Positions 1 to 8,097 of a stretch of DNA of 64,000 bases are shown in pieces. Source of the DNA: Bacteroidales bacterium (GTDB taxonomy: Bacteria; Bacteroidota; Bacteroidia; Bacteroidales; UBA932); contig JAGBTG010000034.1 in the NCBI GenBank assembly GCA_017631435.1, positions 62,001 to 126,000 on the forward strand, read 5' to 3'. Made by a program: the position numbers and the translations under genes. Under the pieces are notes generated by a model that saw nothing but the letters and a program-made list of their open reading frames with translations, was not told where the DNA came from and made no database searches. Positions within the stretch are counted from its first letter, which is position 1. Each line of letters begins with the position of its first letter.

Positions 1-172
1 AAGGATGATGACCTCACTTGGAGTAGGCAAAAAAGGAATTGGCAAGATTGAGATCCGCCGCAGCGAGTGCTTTGTGAGCATCAGCTCCAACGCCGCCAAA
101 TATGTAGTTGACCAGACCAACAACACCGACTACAAAGGCCGCCGTCTGTGGACCGAGCTGGTTGAGATGTAA
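1..172 (+). CDS. C-terminal end of a probable DEAD-box RNA helicase (partial)
   Basis: The frame is open from base 2 and stops at TAA 170-172; the start lies outside the window. The visible 56 residues contain GIGKIEIRRSECFVSI and end in GRRLWTELVEM. This resembles the DbpA-type RNA-binding domain (short beta strands, an IGKI.I start and a GRR..V.L end) found at the C-terminus of DEAD-box helicases such as DeaD/CsdA. The helicase motifs themselves are not in the window, so the call rests on the tail domain only. A strong intrinsic terminator follows directly. Confidence 0.5.
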   Translation, partial: RMMTSLGVGKKGIGKIEIRRSECFVSISSNAAKYVVDQTNNTDYKGRRLWTELVEM

Positions 173-205
173 AAAAAAGCGCTTGGAATTCCAAGCGCTT
201 TTTTT
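171..205. terminator. Bidirectional intrinsic terminator
   Basis: A perfect palindrome, AAGCGCTTGG-AATT-CCAAGCGCTT, is flanked by a run of A on the left and a run of T on the right, so it can end transcripts from both sides. It serves the helicase gene (+) and the tRNA-Arg gene (-). Confidence 0.9.
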
Positions 206-206
206 G

Positions 207-278
207 TAGCCCCAACAGGACTCGAACCTGTATTTAAAGTTTAGGAAACTTTCGTTCTATCCCTTGAACTATAGGGCC
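207..278 (-). tRNA. tRNA-Arg (anticodon CCU)
   Basis: On the minus strand the molecule begins GGCCCTATAG and ends TGGGGCT plus discriminator A, 72 nt without encoded CCA. The acceptor arms pair over 7 bp with G-U wobbles. The T arm holds the GGTTCGAGTCC motif. The anticodon stem AAAGT/ACTTT encloses the loop TTCCTAA, giving anticodon CCT, which reads AGG. Confidence 0.95.
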
Positions 279-316
279 ATCACCTCGGGAGCCACAAGAA
301 CTCCCGAAACGGATTG

Positions 317-346
317 CAAATATAATAAAATTTTTAATACGCCCAA
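317..346 (-). promoter_or_regulatory. Bacteroidota-type promoter for tRNA-Arg
   Basis: On the minus strand TATATTTG (317-324) fits the TAnnTTTG -7 box, and TTG (344-346) lies about 20 bases upstream as the -33 element. It overlaps the end of fabH. A TCGGGAG/CTCCCGA hairpin (285-307) sits in the short leader between promoter and tRNA. Confidence 0.6.
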
Positions 347-1326
347 CGGTAAAGGATAGAACCCCATGTAAATCCTGCACCGAATGCAGAGAAGATAAGG
401 GTATCACCTTTCTTGAACTTGTTGCGGAAATCCCACAAAGCCAATGGAATTGAGGTACCTGCAGTATTACCGAACTTCTCTATATCAATAAGTATCTTGT
501 CTGTAGAAAGTCCCATTCTTCTTCCTGTAGCGTCAATGATACGCAAGTTTGCCTGGTGAGGAATCAAGTATGCAATATCGTCTGCAGTAAGGTTGTGTTT
601 CTGCATCATCTCCACAGATACATCCGCCATTCTGGAAACAGCGTATTTGAATACCTGCTGTCCCTCCTGATGGATATAGTGCTGTCTCTTCTCCACAGTT
701 TCATGAGTTGGAGGATACAATGATCCGCCGGCTGTCTGATACAGATAATGACGACCAACGCCATCCACGTGCATAATTGCATCCTGCATTCCCAATGAAG
801 GGTCATCAGATGGCTCAATAAGCATTGCAACTGCAGCGTCTCCAAACAACGGGCATGTAGCACGGTCCTGGTAATCGGTCATACCGCTCATACGCTCACC
901 GCATACCAGCACTGCCTTCTTGTATCTGCCGCTCTCAATGAAGTTTGAAACAGTATAGAAACTGAAAAGGAAACCGCAGCAGCCTGCGTTGATATCATAT
1001 CCCCAAGCATTGAGGATACCGCATTTGTCACTTATGATGTTTGCTGTTGCAGGGAAAAGCATATCCGGGCTAACGGTAGCACAAATAAGCAAATCCACCT
1101 CCTCAGGTTTGGTACCGGTACTCTCTAGAAGTTTCTTTACAGCCTGCTCACCCATGAATGAGGTTCCCAAGCCGTCCTGTTTAAGAATTCGTCTCTCCTT
1201 AATTCCAACGCGGCTCATGATCCACTCGTCTGAAGTGTCTACCATAGTAGAAAGTTCAGCATTGGTAAGGATATACTCAGGCAAGTAAGCTTCAATACCT
1301 GTAATAATAGCTTTTTTGTCTGTCAT
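334..1326 (-). CDS. fabH: Beta-ketoacyl-ACP synthase III (FabH)
   Basis: FabH starts type II fatty acid synthesis by condensing acetyl-CoA with malonyl-ACP in the cytoplasm. At 330 aa it has normal family length. The nucleophile cysteine is in NAGCCGFLFSF, the histidine in PHQANLRIID and the asparagine in NTAGTSIPLAL, which completes the Cys-His-Asn triad. The ATG at 1326 opens MTDKKAIITG, the usual thiolase-fold beginning. It is the last gene of the DUF177-rpmF-plsX-fabH operon, 16 bp downstream of plsX. Confidence 0.95.
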   Translation of the reverse strand: MTDKKAIITGIEAYLPEYILTNAELSTMVDTSDEWIMSRVGIKERRILKQDGLGTSFMGEQAVKKLLESTGTKPEEVDLLICATVSPDMLFPATANIISDKCGILNAWGYDINAGCCGFLFSFYTVSNFIESGRYKKAVLVCGERMSGMTDYQDRATCPLFGDAAVAMLIEPSDDPSLGMQDAIMHVDGVGRHYLYQTAGGSLYPPTHETVEKRQHYIHQEGQQVFKYAVSRMADVSVEMMQKHNLTADDIAYLIPHQANLRIIDATGRRMGLSTDKILIDIEKFGNTAGTSIPLALWDFRNKFKKGDTLIFSAFGAGFTWGSILYRWAY

Positions 1327-1342
1327 TGTAGTAGTATTGGTT

Positions 1343-2299
1343 TTAATTCACACCGTCCATCATAGCCTTCTTGAACTTGTCAATCAAGCCATGCCTTACT
1401 ACCTGCTCACCTTTTAGAATCATATTCTTTATGGCAAGCGGTGTAGAGACTCCGTGTCCGATGAGAACTGGTGCGGTTACCCCCAAAACAGGGACACCGC
1501 CGTAGGTTTCGTAATTGAATCTGTTGAAGAAAGGGTGCTTCACGCCAAGTTTGGCAACAAGCTCATACATTCCCTCTGCCTGCTTTAGGCAGATATTCCC
1601 CACAAACCCGTCGGTAACAAGCACATCGGCAACACCTCCGCTGAACATCTGGTTTGCCTCCATATTCCCGACAAAGTTGAAATCTGCAGTATCACTCATG
1701 ATCTTGTATGCCTCCTTGGAAACCACATTTCCCTTCTCGGCCTCAGCTCCTATATTCAGCAGAGCTACCCTTGGATTGTCAATCTGCATCATGGTCTTTG
1801 CATAAATAGAACCCATAATGCCGAACTGGTACAGCACATCTGCCCTTGTATCCGAGTTGAAACCCACATCAAGAAGCAGCATCTCGCGTCCGTCTGCCAA
1901 AGGTATCTGGGCAGGGATACATGGCCTTATGATACCCGGGATATTGTTCAATACCTGAACGGAACCGGCAAGCATTGCCCCGGTATTTCCCGCGCTTATA
2001 AAGACATCAATCTTTCCTGCCGCCAACATATTGAATCCAACCACAAGGCTGGATTGCTTTTTTTTGAGGAATGCCCTTACCGGATGCTCTCCCATCCCAA
2101 TGGTTTCGGGTGCATGCACAATAACAAAATTAGCGGAGTCCAAGCCATAGTGCTGGCAGACCTCGCTAATCTTTTTCTCATCCCCAATAAGAAAAATCTT
2201 TGTATCGGTACCAATATAGGAATAGGCTTCAATAGCCCCCAATATTACATTGTTGGGGGCAAAGTCTCCTCCCATTGCATCAATACCGATTCTTATCAT
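1343..2299 (-). CDS. plsX: Phosphate acyltransferase PlsX
   Basis: PlsX converts acyl-ACP to acyl-phosphate, the first acyl donor for phospholipid synthesis, working with PlsY. The 318-aa protein opens with the family signature MIRIGIDAMGGDFAPNN. Further typical segments are SAGNTGAMLAGS and LVTDGFVGNICLKQAEG. It lies between rpmF and fabH on the same strand with gaps of about 16 bp, the standard lipid-synthesis operon order in many bacteria. Confidence 0.95.
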   Translation of the reverse strand: MIRIGIDAMGGDFAPNNVILGAIEAYSYIGTDTKIFLIGDEKKISEVCQHYGLDSANFVIVHAPETIGMGEHPVRAFLKKKQSSLVVGFNMLAAGKIDVFISAGNTGAMLAGSVQVLNNIPGIIRPCIPAQIPLADGREMLLLDVGFNSDTRADVLYQFGIMGSIYAKTMMQIDNPRVALLNIGAEAEKGNVVSKEAYKIMSDTADFNFVGNMEANQMFSGGVADVLVTDGFVGNICLKQAEGMYELVAKLGVKHPFFNRFNYETYGGVPVLGVTAPVLIGHGVSTPLAIKNMILKGEQVVRHGLIDKFKKAMMDGVN

Positions 2300-2315
2300 A
2301 CCGGAACGGCGCTAA

Positions 2316-2498
2316 TTACGCGTTGTTCTTCTCAATGATAAGACGGCCACGGTAGTAGCCACACTCAGGGCAAACATGGTGATACATTACAGTTGCACCA
2401 CAGTTTGAACAAGTTGCTAGTGTAGGAACTACTGCTTTGTCGTGAGTTCTACGCTTGTTTCTGCGCTGTTTTGAAATTTTGTGCTTTGGATGTGCCAT
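2316..2498 (-). CDS. rpmF: 50S ribosomal protein L32
   Basis: This 60-aa basic protein opens with MAHPKHKISKQRRNKRRTHD. It has a zinc-ribbon pattern with two Cys pairs, CSNC and CPEC, separated by GATVMYHHV, so it is the zinc-binding form of L32. It sits directly between the DUF177 gene and plsX, as in most bacteria. Confidence 0.97.
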   Translation of the reverse strand: MAHPKHKISKQRRNKRRTHDKAVVPTLATCSNCGATVMYHHVCPECGYYRGRLIIEKNNA

Positions 2499-2553
2499 TT
2501 CTAAATATTTTTAATTTGTTATCTTTCTATTTCTGTTCCGGACGGTCGGAATT

Positions 2554-3087
2554 TCAGTTCTTATTGTCAAACAATCCTTTCAATGCCCCAAAAGGTGAAT
2601 TCTGCGCAACTTCATCATCATCTTTTTCTGCTGCAGAGTTCACACCTGCCAGCTTAGCCATCATCTCACTGTTGCACTTACCATCCTGGTGCACTTTCTG
2701 TAAAGGGAGATTAAGACAGACATAATCATAAAGGAACTGGGTAAGGTCCAACTCCCCGTCTGCCGGATCCATGATGATGAACTCATCTCCATCATCATCT
2801 GAAAGGTCCTTGGCAAACTTCACTGCCATTGAACAGCTGAAATCCATAGGAAGTTCCACATCATCAAGGCATCTGTCGCATTCTACTGTAACATAGCCTG
2901 TTATGTCTGCCTCCACATTCATCCATCCACTTCCTTTCTCCAGCACAACTTCTGCATCCAAATCTGCATCAAGGATCTGGGAATTCTCAAACTCCCTGAA
3001 AAAACTGCCGTCAATTGGAAAATCATACTCGTGCTTTCCAATCTGCAGTCCTTTGATTTGAATTATAAAGTCCTTATTCTCAGCCAT
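2554..3087 (-). CDS. DUF177 (YceD-type) protein
   Basis: This is a 177-aa acidic protein of the DUF177/YceD family. Members are almost always encoded just before rpmF and are linked in other bacteria to 23S rRNA or large-subunit maturation. The CDRCLDD motif and the late cysteine in HQDGKCN match the family's conserved cysteines. I start it at ATG 3087 (MAENKDFIIQIKG): the longer frame begins only 30 bases upstream, between the promoter and the ATG, and its extra residues do not look coding. Confidence 0.85.
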   Translation of the reverse strand: MAENKDFIIQIKGLQIGKHEYDFPIDGSFFREFENSQILDADLDAEVVLEKGSGWMNVEADITGYVTVECDRCLDDVELPMDFSCSMAVKFAKDLSDDDGDEFIIMDPADGELDLTQFLYDYVCLNLPLQKVHQDGKCNSEMMAKLAGVNSAAEKDDDEVAQNSPFGALKGLFDNKN

Positions 3088-3114
3088 CTCAATTCCTCTC
3101 CACTTTAGAGCGTG

Positions 3115-3145
3115 CAAAGATAGTATTTTTTTCTGTTAAATCAAA
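3115..3145 (-). promoter_or_regulatory. Promoter of the DUF177-rpmF-plsX-fabH operon
   Basis: On the minus strand TTTG (3142-3145), a 19-base spacer and TATCTTTG (3115-3122) match the Bacteroides primary sigma consensus exactly. The predicted start is near 3109, giving a leader of about 20 nt before the ATG at 3087. Confidence 0.8.
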
Positions 3146-3156
3146 CTTACTTTCCA

Positions 3157-4962
3157 CTAAAGGGCATTGTTCTTCCTTCTCTTGCGCTCGTTCTCATCAA
3201 GATAAATCTTTCTTATACGCATAGATTTTGGAGTTACCTCTACAAGCTCATCCTCCTGGATGTACTCAAGCATCTCCTCCAACGAGAACTGCAATGGCGG
3301 CGGAAGCTGTGCCTTCTCATCTGTACCGGAAGCACGTACGTTGGTAAGTTTCTTGGTCTTGCAGATATTGATGTTAAGGTCATCTACCCTCGAGTGCTCA
3401 CCTACAACCTGACCTGCATAAATCTCCTCACCAGGGAAAATGATGAACTTGCCCCTGTCCTGAAGTTTGTCCATTGCATACGCAACTGCAGTACCGGTCT
3501 CAATTGCCACCAACGAGCCGTTGTTCCTCTTCTCAATCTCACCCTTGTAAGGCTCATATCCTTTAAACCTGTGGGCAACTACAGCCTCGCCGGCGGTAGC
3601 GGTAAGAAGGTTGCTCCTCAATCCTATGATACCTCTGGAAGGGATATCAAAATCAAGGTGAACACGGTCTTCCCTGTGCTCCATATGAAGCAGCGCTCCC
3701 TTCCTGCGGGTAGTAAGCTCAATTGCAGCACCTACCTTATCCTCCGGAAGGTCAATTGTAAGATGCTCAATAGGTTCGCATCTCACGCCGTTTATATTCT
3801 TGTCAATAACCTTAGGCTGTCCAACCTGAAGCTCAAAGCCCTCACGTCTCATTGTCTCAATAAGCACGCTCAAGTGAAGCACGCCACGGCCGTAAACCAC
3901 AAACGAATCTGCAGTAAGTCCGTCCTTAACCCTAAGGGCAAGGTTCTTCTCAAGCTCTTTGTCAAGACGCTCCTTAAGATGTCGGGAAGTAACAAATTTC
4001 CCCTCTCTTCCAAAGAATGGGGAGTCATTGATACAGAAGAGCATACTCATGGTTGGCTCATCCACTGAAATTGGTGGAAGTGCCTCAGGATTCTCGTAAT
4101 CTGCAATTGTATCTCCAATCTCAAATCCCTCAACACCCACAACAGCACAGATATCGCCGCTGTGAACCTCATCAACCTTAATCTTTCCAAGGCCGTCGAA
4201 CACCATCAGCTCCTTAATCCTGCTCTTCTCAAATGTACCGTCCCTCTTGCAAAGGGTAACAGGCTGGTTGGCCTTCAAAGTACCTCTTTTTATCCTCCCG
4301 ACAGCAATTCTGCCTACATACGGAGAATACTCCAATGAAGAAATCAGCATCTGCGGAGTACCCTCAAGCTGCTCCGGTGCAGGAATCTCATCTATAATTG
4401 TATCCAGGAGTGCTGTAATGTCGGTGGTAGGCTTTTTCCAGTCATGCGACATCCATCCCTGTTTTGCACTTCCGTACAGGGTCTTGAAATCCAGCTGGTC
4501 CTCAGTGGCATCAAGGGAGAACATAAGGTCAAAGACCTGTTCGTTTACCTCGTCGGGACGACAGTTCTGCTTGTCTACCTTATTTACTACCACTACAGGT
4601 TTTTTACCCATCTCAATAGCCTTCTGGAGCACAAACCTTGTCTGTGGCATTGTGCCCTCAAAAGCATCAACAAGCAACAGAACTCCGTCTGCCATGTTGA
4701 GCACCCTCTCAACTTCACCGCCGAAGTCGGCATGGCCCGGGGTGTCGATGATGTTAATCTTATAATCTTTGTAAGGCACACTCACATTCTTTGCAAGAAT
4801 TGTGATACCCCTTTCCCTCTCTAGATCGTTGTTGTCTAGAATAAGCTCACCGCTCTTCTCGGCATTTCTTGTGATCTTTGCCTGAAGAATCATCTTGTCC
4901 ACGATGGTTGTCTTTCCGTGGTCTACGTGAGCAATGATTGCTATGTTTCTAATGTTTTGCAT
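3157..4962 (-). CDS. typA: Ribosome-associated GTPase TypA/BipA
   Basis: TypA is a translational GTPase of the EF-G family that binds the ribosome and aids growth under stress and 50S assembly. G motifs are visible: AHVDHGKTT (G1), RGIT (G2), DTPGHADF (G3) and NKVDK (G4). The C-terminal part carries the BipA-specific domain ending near VEVTPKSMRIRKIYL. The ATG at 4962 gives 601 aa, a normal length. The upstream extension of 22 codons runs through the promoter and is rejected. Confidence 0.95.
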   Translation of the reverse strand: MQNIRNIAIIAHVDHGKTTIVDKMILQAKITRNAEKSGELILDNNDLERERGITILAKNVSVPYKDYKINIIDTPGHADFGGEVERVLNMADGVLLLVDAFEGTMPQTRFVLQKAIEMGKKPVVVVNKVDKQNCRPDEVNEQVFDLMFSLDATEDQLDFKTLYGSAKQGWMSHDWKKPTTDITALLDTIIDEIPAPEQLEGTPQMLISSLEYSPYVGRIAVGRIKRGTLKANQPVTLCKRDGTFEKSRIKELMVFDGLGKIKVDEVHSGDICAVVGVEGFEIGDTIADYENPEALPPISVDEPTMSMLFCINDSPFFGREGKFVTSRHLKERLDKELEKNLALRVKDGLTADSFVVYGRGVLHLSVLIETMRREGFELQVGQPKVIDKNINGVRCEPIEHLTIDLPEDKVGAAIELTTRRKGALLHMEHREDRVHLDFDIPSRGIIGLRSNLLTATAGEAVVAHRFKGYEPYKGEIEKRNNGSLVAIETGTAVAYAMDKLQDRGKFIIFPGEEIYAGQVVGEHSRVDDLNINICKTKKLTNVRASGTDEKAQLPPPLQFSLEEMLEYIQEDELVEVTPKSMRIRKIYLDENERKRRKNNAL

Positions 4963-4971
4963 AATTCGGGG

Positions 4972-4979
4972 CAAAAGTA
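4972..4979 (-). promoter_or_regulatory. -7 box for typA, very close to the start codon
   Basis: TACTTTTG on the minus strand fits TAnnTTTG. Its near edge is only 9 bases from the ATG at 4962, so a transcript from it would have a leader of about 4 nt or none. No clear -33 element is present. Confidence 0.45.
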
Positions 4980-5030
4980 CAGAAAACAACAAAAAATTGC
5001 TAAATTCTTGTAAACTTTTTTGGCTCATTT

Positions 5031-5061
5031 TTTGTGTTTTTTTGAGATTGTAATATTTTTG
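5031..5061 (+). promoter_or_regulatory. Promoter of guaA with about 100-nt leader
   Basis: TTTG (5031-5034), a 19-base spacer and TATTTTTG (5054-5061) form a full Bacteroidota promoter. The transcript would begin near 5067, leaving about 100 nt of leader before guaA. The leader contains the short palindrome GGTACTGGTACC, but I recognise no known riboswitch in it. Confidence 0.7.
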
Positions 5062-5169
5062 CAGAGTTAAAATCTACTGCTTAAGATGGGGTACTGGTAC
5101 CAATCAGCTTCCCTCGCCTGAATTGAAGCAGTTGCAACAGTATAGAAATTTTAATAACAACACACGTAT

Positions 5170-6477
5170 ATGAAACAGGACATGATTGTAATTTTGGACT
5201 TGGGCAGCCACGAGAATACAGTGGTAGCCAGAGCCGTACGTGCATTGGGTGTTTACAGTGAGATTTATCCTCACGACATCACTGCACAGGAGTTGAAAGC
5301 ACTACCTAACGTTAAGGGTATCATCATTAACGGTGGCCCTAACAATGTTATTGACGGAGTTGAGATTGATGTCCTGAACGAGATATATGAGGCAGGCTTC
5401 CCTGTAATGGCTGCCGGCCACGACAAAGCAAAATGCGAGGTTAAGCTTCCTGCATTCGGCAGTGATGCTGATGCTGTGAAGGCTGCAGTTGAGTCATTTG
5501 TACTTGATACCTGCAAGGCTGAGAAAAACTGGAACATGACAAACTTCGTAAACGACCAGGTTGAGCTTATCCGCAAACAGGTTGGTGACAGAAAGGTTCT
5601 TCTTGCATTGTCGGGAGGAGTAGACAGCTCTGTTGTTGCTGCGTTGCTTTTGAAGGCTATTGGCGAGAACCTTGTTTGTGTTCACGTTAACCACGGCCTT
5701 ATGAGAAAAGGTGAGTCTGAGAACGTTGTTGAGGTTTTCAGAAACCAGCTTTGCGCAAACCTTGTTTACGTTGACGCTACAGACCGTTTCCTTGGCAAAC
5801 TTGCAGGCGTTGCTGATCCTGAGGAGAAACGCAAGATCATTGGCGGCGAGTTCATCCGCGTATTTGAGGAGGAGGCACGCAAACTTGACGGCATCGACTT
5901 CCTTGGCCAGGGAACCATCTACCCTGACATTGTAGAGAGCGGTACAAAAACTGCCAAAATGGTTAAATCACACCACAACGTGGGCGGTCTTCCTGAGGAC
6001 ATGCAGTTTGAGCTTGTTGAGCCAATCAAACAGCTTTTCAAAGACGAGGTTCGCGCATGCGGTCTTGAGCTTGGCCTTCCATACGAGATGGTTTACCGCC
6101 AGCCGTTCCCAGGACCTGGTCTTGGCGTAAGATGCCTTGGCGCAATCACCCGCGACCGTCTTGAGGCCCTTAGAGAGTCTGACGCTATCCTTCGTGACGA
6201 GTTTGCAAAATGCGGCCTCGACAAGAAAGTATGGCAGTACTTCACCGTAGTTCCGGATTTCAAATCTGTAGGTGTACGCAACAACGCCCGTTCATACGAC
6301 TGGCCTGTAATCATCCGCGCCGTTAACACAATTGACGCAATGACCGCTTCAATCGAGCAGATCGACTGGCCAATCCTTATGAAAATTACCGACAGAATCC
6401 TTGCAGAGGTTCCAACCGTAAACCGCGTTTGCTACGACATGTCTCCAAAACCAAGCGCAACAATTGAGTGGGAGTAA
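5170..6477 (+). CDS. guaA: GMP synthase with a decayed glutaminase domain
   Basis: GuaA aminates XMP to GMP using ATP. The synthetase half is complete: LALSGGVDSS (P-loop, residues about 146-154), QGTIYPD, SHHNVGGLP, FPGPGLGVR and the family C-terminus KPSATIEWE. The protein is only 435 aa against about 510-525 normally. Residues 1-80 still align with the amidotransferase start (VILDLGS, INGGP), but the nucleophile segment (GVCYGMQ in E. coli) reads AAGHDKA. About 80 residues that should hold the catalytic His and Glu (HPE motif) are missing without any frameshift. Family knowledge says the synthetase half can use free ammonia; ammonia use, or an unlinked glutaminase subunit, is inferred. Confidence 0.9.
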   Translation: MKQDMIVILDLGSHENTVVARAVRALGVYSEIYPHDITAQELKALPNVKGIIINGGPNNVIDGVEIDVLNEIYEAGFPVMAAGHDKAKCEVKLPAFGSDADAVKAAVESFVLDTCKAEKNWNMTNFVNDQVELIRKQVGDRKVLLALSGGVDSSVVAALLLKAIGENLVCVHVNHGLMRKGESENVVEVFRNQLCANLVYVDATDRFLGKLAGVADPEEKRKIIGGEFIRVFEEEARKLDGIDFLGQGTIYPDIVESGTKTAKMVKSHHNVGGLPEDMQFELVEPIKQLFKDEVRACGLELGLPYEMVYRQPFPGPGLGVRCLGAITRDRLEALRESDAILRDEFAKCGLDKKVWQYFTVVPDFKSVGVRNNARSYDWPVIIRAVNTIDAMTASIEQIDWPILMKITDRILAEVPTVNRVCYDMSPKPSATIEWE

Positions 6478-6483
6478 TCTTCC

Positions 6484-6542
6484 CTTCCGGGGACTTCCGG
6501 GAACTTCCGGGGACTTCCGGGAACTTCCGGGAACTTCCGGGG
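6484..6542. repeat. 10-bp tandem repeat array just after guaA
   Basis: Six head-to-tail copies of a 10-bp unit ending CTTCCGG, alternating GGA and GAA before the CTTCCGG core. It starts within ten bases of the guaA stop codon. The exact 10-bp period and the two variant units are visible directly. No function is known. Confidence 0.9.
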
Positions 6543-6610
6543 CAGAATAGTCTCCCCCGCTCAAAAAAATACTTTTCAGACAGCCTTCCTTCCCGGGGAG
6601 GCTGTTTTTT

Positions 6611-6968
6611 GTGCCCAGGCGGGGACATTCTGCACTCAGATGGCGGCAGGCGGCAACATTTCACCTCTGCGGGGAACAAATCACCATCAAAATATGCCCG
6701 CCTGCACCACAGAGGGCACACTGAGCCACCTTTTCGTGCCCAGGCGGGGACATTTCTTCTCTGTGGGAACAAATCACCATCAAAATATGCCCTCCTGCCC
6801 CACAGTTGGCACACTGAGCCACCTTTCCGTGCCCAGGCGGCAACATTTCCACTCTGCGGGAACAGATCGCCATCAAAATGCACCCGCCTGCCCCACAGAG
6901 GGCACACTGAGCCACCTTTTTGTGCCCAGGCGGCAACATTTCCTCTCTGCGGAAACAAATTACCTCTG
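6611..6968. repeat. 93-bp minisatellite between guaA and xerD
   Basis: Units beginning GTGCCCAGGCGG start at 6736, 6829 and 6922, exactly 93 bp apart; an irregular earlier copy starts at 6611. Each unit holds ATCACCATCAAAAT or a close variant and CACACTGAGCCACC. CCGCCTG...GGGCAC in one unit is the interrupted complement of GTGCCCAGGCGG in the next, so a hairpin is possible. Because 93 is divisible by three, frames stay open and give repetitive false reading frames on both strands. The array ends at the xerD stop codon. Confidence 0.9.
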
Positions 6969-8000
6969 CGGATGATGCTCCAGAATGTCTTTCATCCACT
7001 GCTGGGCGCTGATGTGGGTATAGATCTCTGTAGTAAGGATGCTTTCGTGGCCGAGCATCTGTTGCACAACGCGCAGATCGGCACCGTTTTCAACCAGATG
7101 GGTTGCAAAGGAGTGGCGGAAGGTGTGGGGGGATATTTTTTTGTTTATTCCCAAAGCCAGCACCGTCTCATGAATCATTGTAAAGATCATCACCCTGGAG
7201 AGTTTACCTCCGCGACGGTTGAGGAAGAGTGTATGATTTGACTCCTGGGCAAACTTGTTTATCTGTCGGGAAGACTTCCCTTCCGGACGGCGGCCACGGT
7301 TTTTTCCAGCCCCTGAAAGAATCTCCCAACGCACTGGAAGATACTCCTTTATAGCACTGATTGCCCACTCTCCCACCGGCACAAGTCTCTGCTTGTTTCC
7401 TTTTCCAATTACTCTTATGTAACCCTCATCAAGAAAGAGATCGGGCAATGTAAGATCCACCAGTTCAGATACCCTCAGGCCGCAGCCGTAGAGCACCTCA
7501 ATAATGGCCCGGTTGCGGACTCCTTCTGGGGTTGAAAGGTCAAATGATGAAAGGATTGCCTCAACCTCCCCAAATGAAAGAACATCGGGAAGATGTCGCG
7601 TAATCTTTGGAGTATCAATACCTTGCATTGGGTTTACCCAACCGCTGAACAGCGGATCGGGAATGGCATTTTTCTGCAGCTCCACATATTTGAAAAAGGT
7701 CCTCAACGAGCTTATCCTCCGTGACTGGCTCCTCTTTGCCTGTCCGGCTCCATATTGGAACTTTATAAATTTCTGAATATCCTCACCAGTTACTTGATGA
7801 ACCTGCACACTGTCGGGAAGAGACTCCTTATCCGGCGCTGCTGCCTTCCGGCCTCTCATTTTATGCTCCGGTTCCCTGCCGTTTACCACATCCCTCAGCA
7901 ACTCCACATCAGCCACATACCCCGCCACAGTGTTCTCAGAAAGGGAACGCTCCAGCCTCAAGTACATCTTAAAATCAAATATATATTCTTCCCAGGTCAT
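6960..8000 (-). CDS. xerD: Tyrosine recombinase, XerD-like
   Basis: This is a site-specific tyrosine recombinase, probably acting on chromosome dimers at dif. The C-terminal catalytic residues are present: Arg in YGCGLRVSEL, the HTFRHSFATHL box, LGHES, and the Tyr in TTEIYTHI. The N-terminal SAM-like domain begins MTWEEYIFDFKMYLRLERSLS. I start at ATG 8000 because the longer frame needs a TTG and adds residues unlike the family. At 346 aa it exceeds the usual 300, owing to two polar insertions (about residues 42-66 and 222-246). Each insertion carries one copy of the TGTCGGGAAG word. A mobile-element integrase is a less likely alternative. Confidence 0.8.
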   Translation of the reverse strand: MTWEEYIFDFKMYLRLERSLSENTVAGYVADVELLRDVVNGREPEHKMRGRKAAAPDKESLPDSVQVHQVTGEDIQKFIKFQYGAGQAKRSQSRRISSLRTFFKYVELQKNAIPDPLFSGWVNPMQGIDTPKITRHLPDVLSFGEVEAILSSFDLSTPEGVRNRAIIEVLYGCGLRVSELVDLTLPDLFLDEGYIRVIGKGNKQRLVPVGEWAISAIKEYLPVRWEILSGAGKNRGRRPEGKSSRQINKFAQESNHTLFLNRRGGKLSRVMIFTMIHETVLALGINKKISPHTFRHSFATHLVENGADLRVVQQMLGHESILTTEIYTHISAQQWMKDILEHHPQR

Positions 8001-8097
8001 TTTTCTCCCGACAGTTTTTTGTGTTTTTCCTTTCCACTTTGCCAAGCCTCAACAAATGGCAGGATTTGCCCTCCCAAGGGGACATTTTCCGATTCCT

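Noticed and set aside
285..307. Hairpin with TCGGGAG arms as another copy of the dispersed word
   Set aside because: It has TCGGGAG, not GTCGGGAA, so it is a different sequence; kept only as a leader hairpin of tRNA-Arg.
5068..5169. Riboswitch in the guaA leader
   Set aside because: No purine, guanine or other riboswitch core could be matched by eye; only one short palindrome is seen.
6611..6968. Possible CRISPR array
   Set aside because: Copies are directly adjacent 93-bp units with no unique spacers, and no cas genes are near.
6386..6999. Repetitive open frames with CALCGAGG-like repeats that resemble small zinc-binding proteins
   Set aside because: They arise because the 93-bp tandem unit is divisible by three. 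Frames are open on both strands, start inside xerD or in the repeats, and lack promoters or conserved flanks.
6960..8000. XerD as integrase of a nearby mobile element
   Set aside because: No attachment repeats or mobile genes adjoin it, and its neighbours (guaA, nth, gyrB) are housekeeping genes.
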